From NCBI RefSeq assembly GCF_000429485.1, contig NZ_KE386907.1, positions 505,096 through 569,095 of the forward strand: DNA of 64,000 nt, given 5' to 3'. The position numbers and the translations under genes are program-made. Shown here piece after piece: positions 7,119-15,277 of the stretch (the stretch's first letter is position 1; every line of letters begins with the position of its first letter). Under the pieces are notes generated by a model. That model had not been told where the DNA came from. It made no database searches and saw only the letters and a list, made by a program, of their open reading frames with translations. Origin of the DNA: Aliagarivorans marinus DSM 23064. Its GTDB lineage: Bacteria; Pseudomonadota; Gammaproteobacteria; Enterobacterales; Celerinatantimonadaceae.

Positions 7119-8627
7119 TTACTCGATGATGAACTCTTTCATTACATCGAAAATGTTGGTGTTGTCGAAGTAATCACCGGTAGCACCTTCGTTTTGGTAC
7201 ATCTCGGCGTACTTTTCGTCTTTGCCGTCGAAGTGCTGGGCGAACATATCTTCGCCAACGCCCTTCACGTAAACACGTACCAACTCGTTGGTATGGCTAC
7301 CGCTGTAGTACTTCACTTCAGGCATTTTCTCAATACCCGCGCTTTCTACGGCTGCATAGGCAACTTGGTCAGAGGCTTCACCCAGCACGTAGGAGTTACC
7401 GTGGTCAGTGGTCACAATCAGCATAGTCTCATCCCAGCTGCTGTTCTCTTCAACCCACTTGATAACGGCAGCGACCGAATCGTCGAAGTCGATCTGCTCT
7501 TCGATGATACGTGCAGTGTGGTTAGCGTGAGCTGCCCAATCTACCGCGCCACCTTCAATCATCACGAAGAAGCCGTTCGGATTCTGCGACAGGTAGTTCA
7601 GCGCGCCTTCAGTCATGGTCGTCAAGCTAGGTACGTTGTCGATCATGTCACAGTCAAAGGCAGTGTAGTAATCCTGGCCTTCCTGACATGAGCGCCCTTG
7701 TTGCAAGGTGTTGTCATTTTGCGCCAAAGCAAACAATGGCGCCTGCATGAAGCGGTAGTCGGCAGCGCCATCAGCTAAGGCTTCAAAGTCAGCTTTGCTG
7801 TCCATAAAGGCCCACGCTTCTTCTTGGCCTTTCGCGACCAATTCACCTTCGTGCAGTGCTTGCCAGTTCTGCTCACTAACGTGACGGAACTCGTAGTTGT
7901 CTGGGTTACGCTCAATCCCGTCGCCATTGTATGCCGGGTGGCCGGTGCCCATAATCAGGTCAACCAAGCCCTCTTTTAGCATGTACTCACTGATTTCCAG
8001 GGTCGCATTACGGCTGGTATTGTGAGCAGCGAAAGACGCAGGCGTTGCGTGGGTAAACTGAACTGAACTTACTACACCGGTGCTCAAACCTTGAGCTTTG
8101 GCGATTTCAGTAATTAACTGACGTGGGCGACCACAGTAATCCACACCCAGAGCGTTATTGTAGGTCTTTATGCCAGCAGAAAGCGCAGTACCTGCAGCAG
8201 CAGAGTCGGTAGCGCCCTTGTTGATGTACTCATAGCCCTCGAATGGGCGACGACTGTCAGGGTCGGCAACCGGTGTGTCATCCCACACTTTGCTCTTGTC
8301 GTAGCTCACTTCACGTACGCCGTCTTCGCCGGCATCACAAAGCTCTTCAGGATTAGAACGGGTGTTTAGTGGGAAGGTGGTCATCGCATAGCGGGTATCA
8401 ATCAGCGAGTAAGGCTCAACGCTGTTTGCCAGCTGGCCATGTTGCCAGTAGGCGGCGATATCCCAAGCACCATCACTGGCACCATCGGTCACCATCAGAA
8501 TAACGTTTTTAGCGCGAACGTCGCGGTCACCGTCATTGTCGCTACTGCTGCTTCCACAACCAGTAAGCACGATACCCGCAGACATACCCAGAGCCAGGGT
8601 AAGTTTGTTCAGCTTAGCCAATTTCAT
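7119..8627 (-). CDS. Lipoprotein alkaline phosphatase (PhoA family)
   Basis: A 502-residue phosphomonoesterase. The start was placed at the ATG at 8627, which follows AAGGAG with good spacing; an upstream ATG at 8645 lies before that site. The signal peptide ends IVLTGC with the lipidated Cys at 24 and a GSSSSDNDGD spacer, so the enzyme is anchored in the outer membrane instead of being free in the periplasm. Family motifs are VTDGASDG (metal Asp), TDSAAAGTA (Ser nucleophile), MIEGGAVDWAAHAN and VTTDHGN (zinc ligands). It would release phosphate from organic esters. A Pho box could not be recognised upstream. Confidence 0.9.
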   Translation of the reverse strand: MKLAKLNKLTLALGMSAGIVLTGCGSSSSDNDGDRDVRAKNVILMVTDGASDGAWDIAAYWQHGQLANSVEPYSLIDTRYAMTTFPLNTRSNPEELCDAGEDGVREVSYDKSKVWDDTPVADPDSRRPFEGYEYINKGATDSAAAGTALSAGIKTYNNALGVDYCGRPRQLITEIAKAQGLSTGVVSSVQFTHATPASFAAHNTSRNATLEISEYMLKEGLVDLIMGTGHPAYNGDGIERNPDNYEFRHVSEQNWQALHEGELVAKGQEEAWAFMDSKADFEALADGAADYRFMQAPLFALAQNDNTLQQGRSCQEGQDYYTAFDCDMIDNVPSLTTMTEGALNYLSQNPNGFFVMIEGGAVDWAAHANHTARIIEEQIDFDDSVAAVIKWVEENSSWDETMLIVTTDHGNSYVLGEASDQVAYAAVESAGIEKMPEVKYYSGSHTNELVRVYVKGVGEDMFAQHFDGKDEKYAEMYQNEGATGDYFDNTNIFDVMKEFIIE

Positions 8628-8952
8628 CTCTTTCTCCTTAAGCATTGGCGTTTTGAAAACGCAGATGAAATTACTGGCAACGTGCTTAATAAAATTGATC
8701 CAGCGCAGTTTTAATAATAGTTACATCAACACTTAATCCCGCTGAAACCTTTGTTTTAATTAGGTGAACCCCTATGTGCAAATATCAAAACCAACAATAA
8801 CAGCAATGACTTTGTTTATTTTACAAGCGCAACCAATCTACACATTAAAAAAACATAAGTTATTGATACTGATTGCCATTTTCCTTATCAACACGATTAT
8901 TACCCTGTTGTATTTCAGCATCAAGTCATTACTGATGATAAATGTCGTGGGC
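8628..8952. other. AT-rich intergenic region between divergently placed regulatory ends
   Basis: About 325 bases upstream of the alkaline phosphatase and downstream of the SPFH operon. It is clearly AT-richer than its surroundings, as expected for the phosphatase promoter, but no box could be assigned with confidence. A 72-codon frame at 8764-8982 has no ribosome binding site, no ATG start and runs through the terminator at 8953, so it is not taken as a gene. Confidence 0.4.
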
Positions 8953-8980
8953 ACAAAAAAAGCCACCCTAAGGTGGCTTT
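8953..8980 (-). terminator. Rho-independent terminator of the SPFH operon
   Basis: On the minus strand the stem AAAGCCACC/GGTGGCTTT (8959-8967 with 8972-8980, loop of 4) is followed by an uninterrupted T-run. It lies 20 bases after the stop of the last SPFH gene. Confidence 0.85.
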
Positions 8981-9000
8981 GAATACCGGAGAAATCGAAA

Positions 9001-9903
9001 CTAGTTAATTGGCACTACCTTTAAGCGACTGCTTGAAATAATCTGCTCGGCGGCATCGATGTATTCTCGCTGCAAGGTTTGCTCGGGCGCTTGCTGGTAG
9101 GCCGACAAACGTGCACCAAAGCGCTCCACATCGCCCTGCGCTTGCTGCAGGGTGTCGCTGGCATAGGCATGCGCCTCTACCTCGATGCTATTCACCTTAC
9201 TGCGCGCTTCTACGAGAGCGGTAGTACGGCGACTCTGTGCCTCCTCAATGATCTTGCGCCGCTCGGCGGGGGCATTTTGCACATTCTCAAAGGCGCGCTT
9301 GATGGAGCGTGGCGCCTCCATCCGCCGGATCAACACCGAGGTCAGGTTGATGCCCAATGCTAACTCCTCACTCTGCTGCTGCAGCCGTTGCCGCAGGTAT
9401 TGCTGGAACTGATTCCGCCCGGTGGTCAGCAGGCTCTCAAAGTCGTGGCCGCTTACATAGTAAAGCGCCTCGCTCACCGCTAATTGACGTAACAGCGCCT
9501 CAGCATCCACCGCAGAGCTCTGAAACGCACCCGGCCGCGGGATGTTGTACTGCAGCTCAAAGGCCAGATCCACCAGATCTCCCTCCTTGGTGGTGAGCTC
9601 CGGCGGCATGTAAAGCTGGCGCGCCTCTTTGGCATAATTCACGGTGATCGAGCGTAGCTCGGTAGCACGCAGCTTCTGCACCGACTCAAAGGGCCAAGGC
9701 AAGCGGTAATGCATCCCCGGCAGCACGTTATCGGCGGTGATCTTGCCAAAGCGGGTGACCACCGCGCGCTGTTCCACTCCCACCGAGTAAAACCCGCTGA
9801 GCAGGTAAATAAGCGGCAACAATACAAAGCACACGCCCAGCAAAATGCGGCGACTCGCCCGGGCGGTATCGAGCAAGTCCTGCTTTAAACTCACTTGGGC
9901 CAT
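9001..9903 (-). CDS. SPFH-domain membrane protein, HflK/HflC-like (third gene of operon)
   Basis: A 300-residue band-7/SPFH protein with one N-terminal transmembrane helix (about residues 19-41). The SPFH domain begins YSVGVEQRAVVTRFGKI and contains the family signature LPGMHYRLPWPF. A long charged coiled coil rich in Ala, Glu and Gln follows, ending in the helix that oligomerises in HflKC rings. HflK and HflC form a membrane cage around the FtsH protease in E. coli; these paralogues are not next to hflX or any protease gene. Start ATG overlaps the stop of the preceding gene as TAATG. It is the last gene of a three-gene operon headed by a CDF-SPFH fusion. Confidence 0.85.
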   Translation of the reverse strand: MAQVSLKQDLLDTARASRRILLGVCFVLLPLIYLLSGFYSVGVEQRAVVTRFGKITADNVLPGMHYRLPWPFESVQKLRATELRSITVNYAKEARQLYMPPELTTKEGDLVDLAFELQYNIPRPGAFQSSAVDAEALLRQLAVSEALYYVSGHDFESLLTTGRNQFQQYLRQRLQQQSEELALGINLTSVLIRRMEAPRSIKRAFENVQNAPAERRKIIEEAQSRRTTALVEARSKVNSIEVEAHAYASDTLQQAQGDVERFGARLSAYQQAPEQTLQREYIDAAEQIISSSRLKVVPIN

Positions 9904-10793
9904 TATTGGGCCTCCACCAACGGGGGATTAAGCAAGGCATCGAACAGCGGCGTATCGGTTGCGAGGATCAGCTGGGTCTGCTCATCGAAGATCTTGCCAT
10001 AGGCTTCCATCGAACGGGTGAACTGGTAGTACTGCTGATGGCTGGCAAAGGCCTCGTTATATAAACGCGCCGCTTCCGCTTCGCTCTCGCCGCGCATCAG
10101 CTGGGCATCGCGGTAGGCCTTGGCGGTGAGCTCGCGCACTTCACGCTCGGTTTCCGCCAAGATTTTCGAGGCGGCCTCTTCACCTTCGGCCCGATATTGC
10201 TTGGCCAAACGCTCCCACTCAGATTCCATCCGCTTATAGATAGCCTGTAGGTTCTGTACCGGAAAGCCAAAGCGGTTTGGTCGTACGGATAAGATCTCAA
10301 TGCCTAACTCATCGGCCGCTTGTTGAGTGCTGCTCTCGGATACCTTGGCGAACAGCTCAGCTACCGCATGCTCCTGCGCGTCTTCGCTGAAGATCCGGTT
10401 CACCTGCACACTGGCCACCGCCGCGCCCACCTCGGCATTGGTCATCGCCTCCAGCCTTAGCTCGGCAATGTCTTGACTGCGTACGCTGGTGAGATAGCGC
10501 ATCGGGTCGCTCACTCGCCAAACCACATAGCTCTCCACCACCACATTGCGGCGGTCGCGGGTGCCGTATTCCATCGCCGGAAGTGACAACAGCTGTACCC
10601 GCTTGTCGACCCGCGTTGCCACCTGCACCGGTGCCGGCAGCTTAAAGGCCAGACCGGCCTGCTCGATAACCCGGGTCGGTCGGCCAAATTGGCTGATGAT
10701 CACATAGTCAGTCTCAGCCACCGATACCAAACAGGTACTCAGTAAATAACCCACCAGTGCCAGTGAGCCCAAAATCCAACGGTTAAATGTCAT
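9903..10793 (-). CDS. SPFH-domain membrane protein, HflC-like (second gene of operon)
   Basis: A 296-residue SPFH protein with an N-terminal membrane helix at about residues 8-27. The domain starts AETDYVIISQFGRPTRVIEQAG, shortened here to the HflC-like core VIISQFGRP, then DRRNVVVESYVVWRV and IEILSVRPNRFGFP. The last describes the strand-turn that HflC proteins show before the coiled coil (about residues 190-260, ending FTRSMEAYGKIF). It overlaps the next gene by one base and lies 6 bases after the CDF-SPFH fusion gene, so all three are surely co-transcribed. It probably forms hetero-oligomers with its neighbours; the client or membrane function is unknown. Confidence 0.85.
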   Translation of the reverse strand: MTFNRWILGSLALVGYLLSTCLVSVAETDYVIISQFGRPTRVIEQAGLAFKLPAPVQVATRVDKRVQLLSLPAMEYGTRDRRNVVVESYVVWRVSDPMRYLTSVRSQDIAELRLEAMTNAEVGAAVASVQVNRIFSEDAQEHAVAELFAKVSESSTQQAADELGIEILSVRPNRFGFPVQNLQAIYKRMESEWERLAKQYRAEGEEAASKILAETEREVRELTAKAYRDAQLMRGESEAEAARLYNEAFASHQQYYQFTRSMEAYGKIFDEQTQLILATDTPLFDALLNPPLVEAQ

Positions 10794-10799
10794 GTTCTA

Positions 10800-12503
10800 C
10801 TACCTGGTAACAGAGGGAATAAAAGGAGAATCGGCGGAGTAAGCCGCCCAAGGCGCCCACACCCTAAAATCGTGCTGGTCGATGCGGGGGTCAACCAGCG
10901 TTAACTGGCGCTGGCTCAAAGCCAGCTCGGCGCTGCGCAGCTGTAGCTCAAATTGGAAGGCCTGCGGGTTCTGCTGGTACACCTCGGCCAGTTGGCTAAA
11001 GCGCAGCGCATCGCCTTCGGCGCGCAAGGTTCGCTCGACGGCCCGTGACTCCACCTGCGCCTGCTCAGCAATAATCCCGGCGCGCGCCATCGGTAAGGTG
11101 TTCAGCCGGGAGGCAATCGCTTGGTTGACGCTATCCTGGCTCTCTTGGTGGGCATTGAGGACGTCGCGATACACCTCCACTAACGAGGCGGGAGGCTGAA
11201 TCTTTTGCAGCTGCACGCCTACGATTTGGTTCTCAATACCCAAGTCATCCAGCTCACTGTGGATTGCCGCGGCGATGGCCTCGGAGAAGGCGCTATGGCT
11301 CTGTTCGAGGAGCTGCTCGTAGCTAACCTGCGCCGTCTGCTGCCATAAGGCACCTTCCGCGATGCGCTGCACCAGCTCATCGACGTTGTCATAGCGGTGA
11401 TAGATGTCGCTGGCGTTAAGCAAGCGATACTGCAGCGCCAGCTCGAGAAAGATCAGATTCTCGTCACCAGTTTGCAGATAGTTGGTGTTGTCGCGATGCG
11501 CCCGACTACCAAATATCTCGAACCACAACCCGTCGCCATTGCTGCGGGTGTAGCTGGAGCGCTCGCTACCCACGGTTAAGGAACGCACCTCTTGGTGGGA
11601 GACACGGATCATCTGTCCCCATGGCCAAGGCAGATGATAGTGCAGTCCCGGCTCAATGCCGCTTCGTACCGTACGGCCCAGCTGCTGCTCGATACCTTGG
11701 TCGCCATAGGGAATCACTGTCAGGCCACTGGCGAAATAGGCCAGCAATGCGAGCGCAGAAAGCTTGCCAACATGAGCCTTGAACCACCCAAACGTGTTGC
11801 AAAAAAGCCGGTGGCACATCCGTCCTAAGGCGACCTTGCGCAGCGCATCCAGCGCCCATTCCCCCAACGACAGCTTGTCAAACTCTTCACCTTTAACCAA
11901 ACTGCGGATCCCGGAGATAAGTAGTTCAAAGCCGGAGAAGCCAATCAGCAAGGCAATCAGCACCGCCACAAACTCATCCAAGTCGATGCCAATCATCATC
12001 CCCAGTAGCGACAGCAGCACCGCAATCGAGGTAAACAAGTCCACCATGCTGTGGTAGCCATCGGCCTCCAGCGCCAGCGAGTCGGTTTGCTTGCCCACAT
12101 GGGTTTTCAGGCGCGCCATAAAGTAGATGGCCAGAATGATCGCGCTCACCCCCAGCACACCCAGCCACAGGTTATCAATCGCGTTGGCACTTAAGCGGTC
12201 CGCTTCCATAATCACCTGATAAGGCAGTAGCAAGATGGCGCAGGCCACCGCAATCACCGCCAGTGACTCAATCCGTTTAGCCCGCCGCAAGGCTTTGTCG
12301 CAGCCCTTGCGCTCTTGCCAAACTCGCAGCAAGACACAACCAAAGAACACCACCGATACCAGCAAGTCACTGCCCGAGTGGTAGGCATCCGCCATTAAGG
12401 CAGCACTGCCGGTGAGCACGGCCAAACCGATGCGCAGCAGGGTTAAGCCTAAATCGGCAAAGATGGCGATGATAGAAGTTCGAATACGACGATCAATGTG
12501 CAT
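10800..12503 (-). CDS. Fusion of a cation diffusion facilitator with an HflK-like SPFH domain
   Basis: A 567-residue protein in one uninterrupted frame. Residues 1-215 are a CDF transporter with about six membrane helices. The metal site is intact: HSGSD (H42, D46) in helix 2 and HSMVD (H151, D155) in helix 5, the HxxxD pair that binds zinc or related divalent ions. The usual C-terminal cytoplasmic metal-sensing domain of CDF proteins is missing. Instead another membrane helix (about 248-262) leads into an HflK-like SPFH domain (GDQGIEQQLGRTVR, PGLHYHLPWPWG) with a coiled coil to about residue 530. The fusion is not a frameshift artefact, since no stop or restart is needed. Metal specificity is unknown. 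Confidence 0.88.
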   Translation of the reverse strand: MHIDRRIRTSIIAIFADLGLTLLRIGLAVLTGSAALMADAYHSGSDLLVSVVFFGCVLLRVWQERKGCDKALRRAKRIESLAVIAVACAILLLPYQVIMEADRLSANAIDNLWLGVLGVSAIILAIYFMARLKTHVGKQTDSLALEADGYHSMVDLFTSIAVLLSLLGMMIGIDLDEFVAVLIALLIGFSGFELLISGIRSLVKGEEFDKLSLGEWALDALRKVALGRMCHRLFCNTFGWFKAHVGKLSALALLAYFASGLTVIPYGDQGIEQQLGRTVRSGIEPGLHYHLPWPWGQMIRVSHQEVRSLTVGSERSSYTRSNGDGLWFEIFGSRAHRDNTNYLQTGDENLIFLELALQYRLLNASDIYHRYDNVDELVQRIAEGALWQQTAQVSYEQLLEQSHSAFSEAIAAAIHSELDDLGIENQIVGVQLQKIQPPASLVEVYRDVLNAHQESQDSVNQAIASRLNTLPMARAGIIAEQAQVESRAVERTLRAEGDALRFSQLAEVYQQNPQAFQFELQLRSAELALSQRQLTLVDPRIDQHDFRVWAPWAAYSADSPFIPSVTR

Positions 12504-12658
12504 GATTCATTCGATACAGGAAAAGGTGAGAGGATTTTCCCGAGGAAAAATGACAGTTATGGTGACTTTTTATTTCAAATAAATGACAGCAACGCCCTTT
12601 GTTAATAGGCAGTTAGCAAGGTTGATAGCGGGTAAATAGCGTTTGCTGGTCGCGCTGC

Positions 12659-12693
12659 AATTTGCCAACAGCGCACAGACAACTTGGCAAATT
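12659..12693. repeat. Perfect 10-bp inverted repeat at the end of the CWC gene
   Basis: AATTTGCCAA (12659-12668) pairs exactly with TTGGCAAATT (12684-12693). The second arm overlaps the CWC stop codon. It may end transcription of the minus-strand genes, but no T-run follows. Confidence 0.5.
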
Positions 12694-12901
12694 ATGCGTC
12701 CAACTCAAGCGACTCGATAAAGGCCTTGGAGTCTTGTTCAAAGGCCGTGACACAATTGGGGCAGATACAGGCCACTCCGCGCTGCTCTTCGGGCAACAAG
12801 CTGAGGAGATCCAAGGGAATGGTACGCTGCATACACCAGCAGGCGCCGGACTCGACCTGACAGTGATTGTCCTGTTTACACAAGGGGCAGCGTTTACTCA
12901 T
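12692..12901 (-). CDS. Cysteine-rich CWC family protein
   Basis: A 69-residue protein with paired cysteines: CPLCKQDNHC near the N-terminus, the diagnostic CWC segment (GACWCMQ), then CICPNC. This is the cysteine-rich CWC family, small predicted zinc-binding proteins of unknown role found widely in Gammaproteobacteria. It lies 21 bases downstream of the GH13 gene on the same strand and is likely co-transcribed with it. Confidence 0.82.
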   Translation of the reverse strand: MSKRCPLCKQDNHCQVESGACWCMQRTIPLDLLSLLPEEQRGVACICPNCVTAFEQDSKAFIESLELDA

Positions 12902-12922
12902 GGTTCACCTCATTGTTGTTAA

Positions 12923-14647
12923 TTACTCATCAGCGACTGGGCTGGCGGCCAACCACAGCACTTGATAGGGAGCCAGTTCAAACTCGGCCAGCTCAAGGGT
13001 ACTCGCTGAGATAAGATCGGTACAACTATTCAAGAAGCGCTCTGGGAGCTGGCTGGCATGTTCCAGCTTTTGCGGGAACTTACTGAGGTTAAACACGCAC
13101 AGCACCCCGTGTTCACCCGGCTCATCGCCTGCTTGGTACTGCGGGGCACCACGCTGCAGCACAAACAGCGCATCGCCGCAGTCATAGACTCGCTGCGGGC
13201 TATGTGGATGAAAGGCTGGCGTCGCCCGGCGCAGTTCAATCAACTTACGGTAGCGCGAGAACACTTGGTTTTGCCCGCTCAGCGGTTGCTCCAGGGCTTG
13301 CTCAAACTCTTCGAGCTGCCAGCGGTGGCGGTTGATTGAGCGGGTGCGGCCAGTCTCTTCCATCAACTTATGGTCGTTGGCGGTAGCGGTGAGGCTATGA
13401 ATGTAAATCCCCGGCACACCCTGCATACTCAGCAAAATACATTGCGACACCAAAAAGCGCTCCACCTGCCACTGATCGGAGCCAGTCCGGGTGCCTTGCA
13501 GTGCATCGAACAGCGAAATATTCAGCTCATAGGGGTTTTGGGTGCCATCGCCGTTGGACTTCATGCTGACAAAACCACCGAACTCGTGCACCGAGTCCAC
13601 CAAATCGTCAATCTCGTGGCGGGGGATAATCTGCTCCACCGCCCTCACCCCGATACCATCGTGGGAGGCGACAAAGTTAAAGTAGTTACAGTTGGCGGGC
13701 AGCGCGCCTAAGTCCCGCGCCCAGGCGGTCAGGTAATGCCCGTTACCACGGTTAAGCGCATGCAACAGCAGCGGCGGCAGTGCGAAGTTATACACCAGAT
13801 GGGCTTCGTCGCCGTCACCGAAGTAGGAGATATTCTCAAGGTGCGGCACGTTAGTTTCGGTAATCAACACCAGATTAGGGTCTATCTGGTCCATCACCCA
13901 ACGCAGCAACTTCACAATAGCATGGGTCTTATGATGATGGATACAGTTGGTACCCAGCTCCTTCCAGACAAAGGCCACCGCATCCAAACGGATATAGCGC
14001 GCCCCCTTCATGATGTAGAACAGGATGATATCAACGAACTTAAGCAGCACCTCGGGGTTGGCAAAGTTGAGGTCGATTTGATCCGAGCTAAAGGTTGCCC
14101 ACACATGCTTGAGCCCTTGGCGGGTGTAGGCATCAACAATCAGCGGCGAGGTACGCGGGCGGGTTACCGCCGAGTAATCCAAGCTGGGGTTAGCCTGAAT
14201 AAAGTACTCGGCCCCTTCCCCACTGCCGTTCACAAAGTCGTTAAACCATAGGCTTTGCCGCGAGCAGTGGTTCATCACCAAATCGAACATCAACTCAAAA
14301 TCGTGGCCAATTGCCTGCACATCTTCCCAATCGCCCAAGTGGTAGTTGACCTGTTGGTAGTCGATCACCGAGAAGCCATCGTCGGAGCTAAAAGGAAAGA
14401 ACGGCAAAATATGCACCGCGCTAAAGGTGTCGCTTAGGTAGCGCTCCAGAAACAGCTTTAGGCTTTGTAGCGGCATTAAGGCGTCACTGAGGATGCTGTC
14501 GCCATAGGTAATCAGTACCACGTCTTTTTCGCTGTAGCTCTCGCAGGGGCGGTGATGGGTACGGATGTTCTCGATACGTTCAAGGATGTCGGCGGCAAGT
14601 GCGCTATCGCCATAGACCTGCGCTAACAGCGCCTCAAGTTGCTGCAT
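12923..14647 (-). CDS. GH13_18 glycoside phosphorylase, probably glucosylglycerate phosphorylase
   Basis: A 574-residue sucrose-phosphorylase-type enzyme of family GH13 subfamily 18. The (beta/alpha)8 motifs are present: YIRLDAVAFVW with nucleophile D222, LITETNVPH with acid/base E264, and FVASHDGIGVR with the transition-state Asp. The 42-residue gap between nucleophile and acid/base agrees with the family. Start was set at the ATG at 14647 after GGGGAG; an upstream in-frame ATG lacks such a site. Subfamily members split sucrose, sucrose-6-phosphate or glucosylglycerate using phosphate. The gpgS-phosphatase pair 12 kb away favours glucosylglycerate, which would recycle the osmolyte to glucose-1-phosphate and glycerate. 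The choice among the three is inference. Confidence 0.85.
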   Translation of the reverse strand: MQQLEALLAQVYGDSALAADILERIENIRTHHRPCESYSEKDVVLITYGDSILSDALMPLQSLKLFLERYLSDTFSAVHILPFFPFSSDDGFSVIDYQQVNYHLGDWEDVQAIGHDFELMFDLVMNHCSRQSLWFNDFVNGSGEGAEYFIQANPSLDYSAVTRPRTSPLIVDAYTRQGLKHVWATFSSDQIDLNFANPEVLLKFVDIILFYIMKGARYIRLDAVAFVWKELGTNCIHHHKTHAIVKLLRWVMDQIDPNLVLITETNVPHLENISYFGDGDEAHLVYNFALPPLLLHALNRGNGHYLTAWARDLGALPANCNYFNFVASHDGIGVRAVEQIIPRHEIDDLVDSVHEFGGFVSMKSNGDGTQNPYELNISLFDALQGTRTGSDQWQVERFLVSQCILLSMQGVPGIYIHSLTATANDHKLMEETGRTRSINRHRWQLEEFEQALEQPLSGQNQVFSRYRKLIELRRATPAFHPHSPQRVYDCGDALFVLQRGAPQYQAGDEPGEHGVLCVFNLSKFPQKLEHASQLPERFLNSCTDLISASTLELAEFELAPYQVLWLAASPVADE

Positions 14648-14712
14648 AGTTGGCTCCCCTGCAATAAATCTGTTTAAGCGCGGGTGAATGTAAATAAGCC
14701 TCACCCGAGTTG

Positions 14713-14860
14713 ATACCCGAACTACCTCAAGATGCAGGATTCAGAGGCGCTCATACTGCGTTACTGCTCCTTGATTTAGACCACTAGATCTGCGGAACAG
14801 TGCCTTGCCTGAGGGACAGGAAACTCTCGCTGAACAAGCACCTTGAGGTTGCTCGGGTAT
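14713..14860. mobile_element. MITE-like element with 23-bp terminal inverted repeats
   Basis: The left end (14713-14735, ATACCCGAACTACCTCAAG...) and right end (14838-14860, reading inward ATACCCGAGCAACCTCAAG...) are inverted copies differing at only 3 of 23 positions. They bound about 148 bases with no open frame. Pairing continues inward (TGCAGGATTCAG against TGCTTGTTCAG), so the element can fold into one long hairpin. The size, ends and lack of coding match miniature inverted-repeat elements seen in Vibrio and Shewanella relatives. It lies upstream of the GH13 gene. No second copy was seen in the window. Confidence 0.75.
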
Positions 14861-15277
14861 ATAACCTTGTTATTACTAGCTTTCCAATATCTATGCCAGC
14901 CATAGCCAGGCCTTAGTGTTTTAGCAATTCCCTTATTTTACAATCAGTTATTAGCATCAGTGCGAACAAGGAGAGCGTGATGCCGCACCTCAGCAGCTCG
15001 AAAGCACCACATCGGTGCATTGCCTCTGGCTGATTTAGTTCTTGCCGCAAAATAGTGCAACAGGCGGTGTGGTTCACATTTTCATTGAAACCGGCAATTA
15101 GCGGAAAAACTACGCCAACTCAGGGGGTTAGACGATTAACTGACAAATCGGCACTGCTTTTGCTCTGCCTTTCCCAACAGAAAGATTTGCTAATGAAAGT
15201 TTAAAGACTGGTTAAAAAGAACGCAGGTACACACAACAGGTGTTCGCAGGATTCGCTTTAACTCACAAGGATGTCAT
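14861..15277 (+). other. Intergenic leader region of galU
   Basis: About 415 bases between the MITE-like element and galU. It must hold the galU promoter and perhaps that of the minus-strand GH13 gene. A 17-codon frame at 14980-15033 has a good AAGGAG site and could be a leader peptide, but it has no attenuator-like structure behind it. Nothing else was recognised. Confidence 0.35.

Noticed and set aside
7095-7691. 198-codon plus-strand frame within the alkaline phosphatase gene
   Set aside because: Antisense to a gene with intact catalytic motifs; a by-product of its codon use.
8628-8760. Pho box upstream of alkaline phosphatase
   Set aside because: No pair of CTGTCAT-like repeats with proper spacing could be found.
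8764-8982. 72-codon frame in the AT-rich gap before the SPFH operon
   Set aside because: Non-ATG start, no ribosome site, and it runs through a terminator.
14980-15033. 17-codon leader peptide before galU
   Set aside because: Good AAGGAG site, but no attenuator hairpins or regulatory codon run; could be chance.
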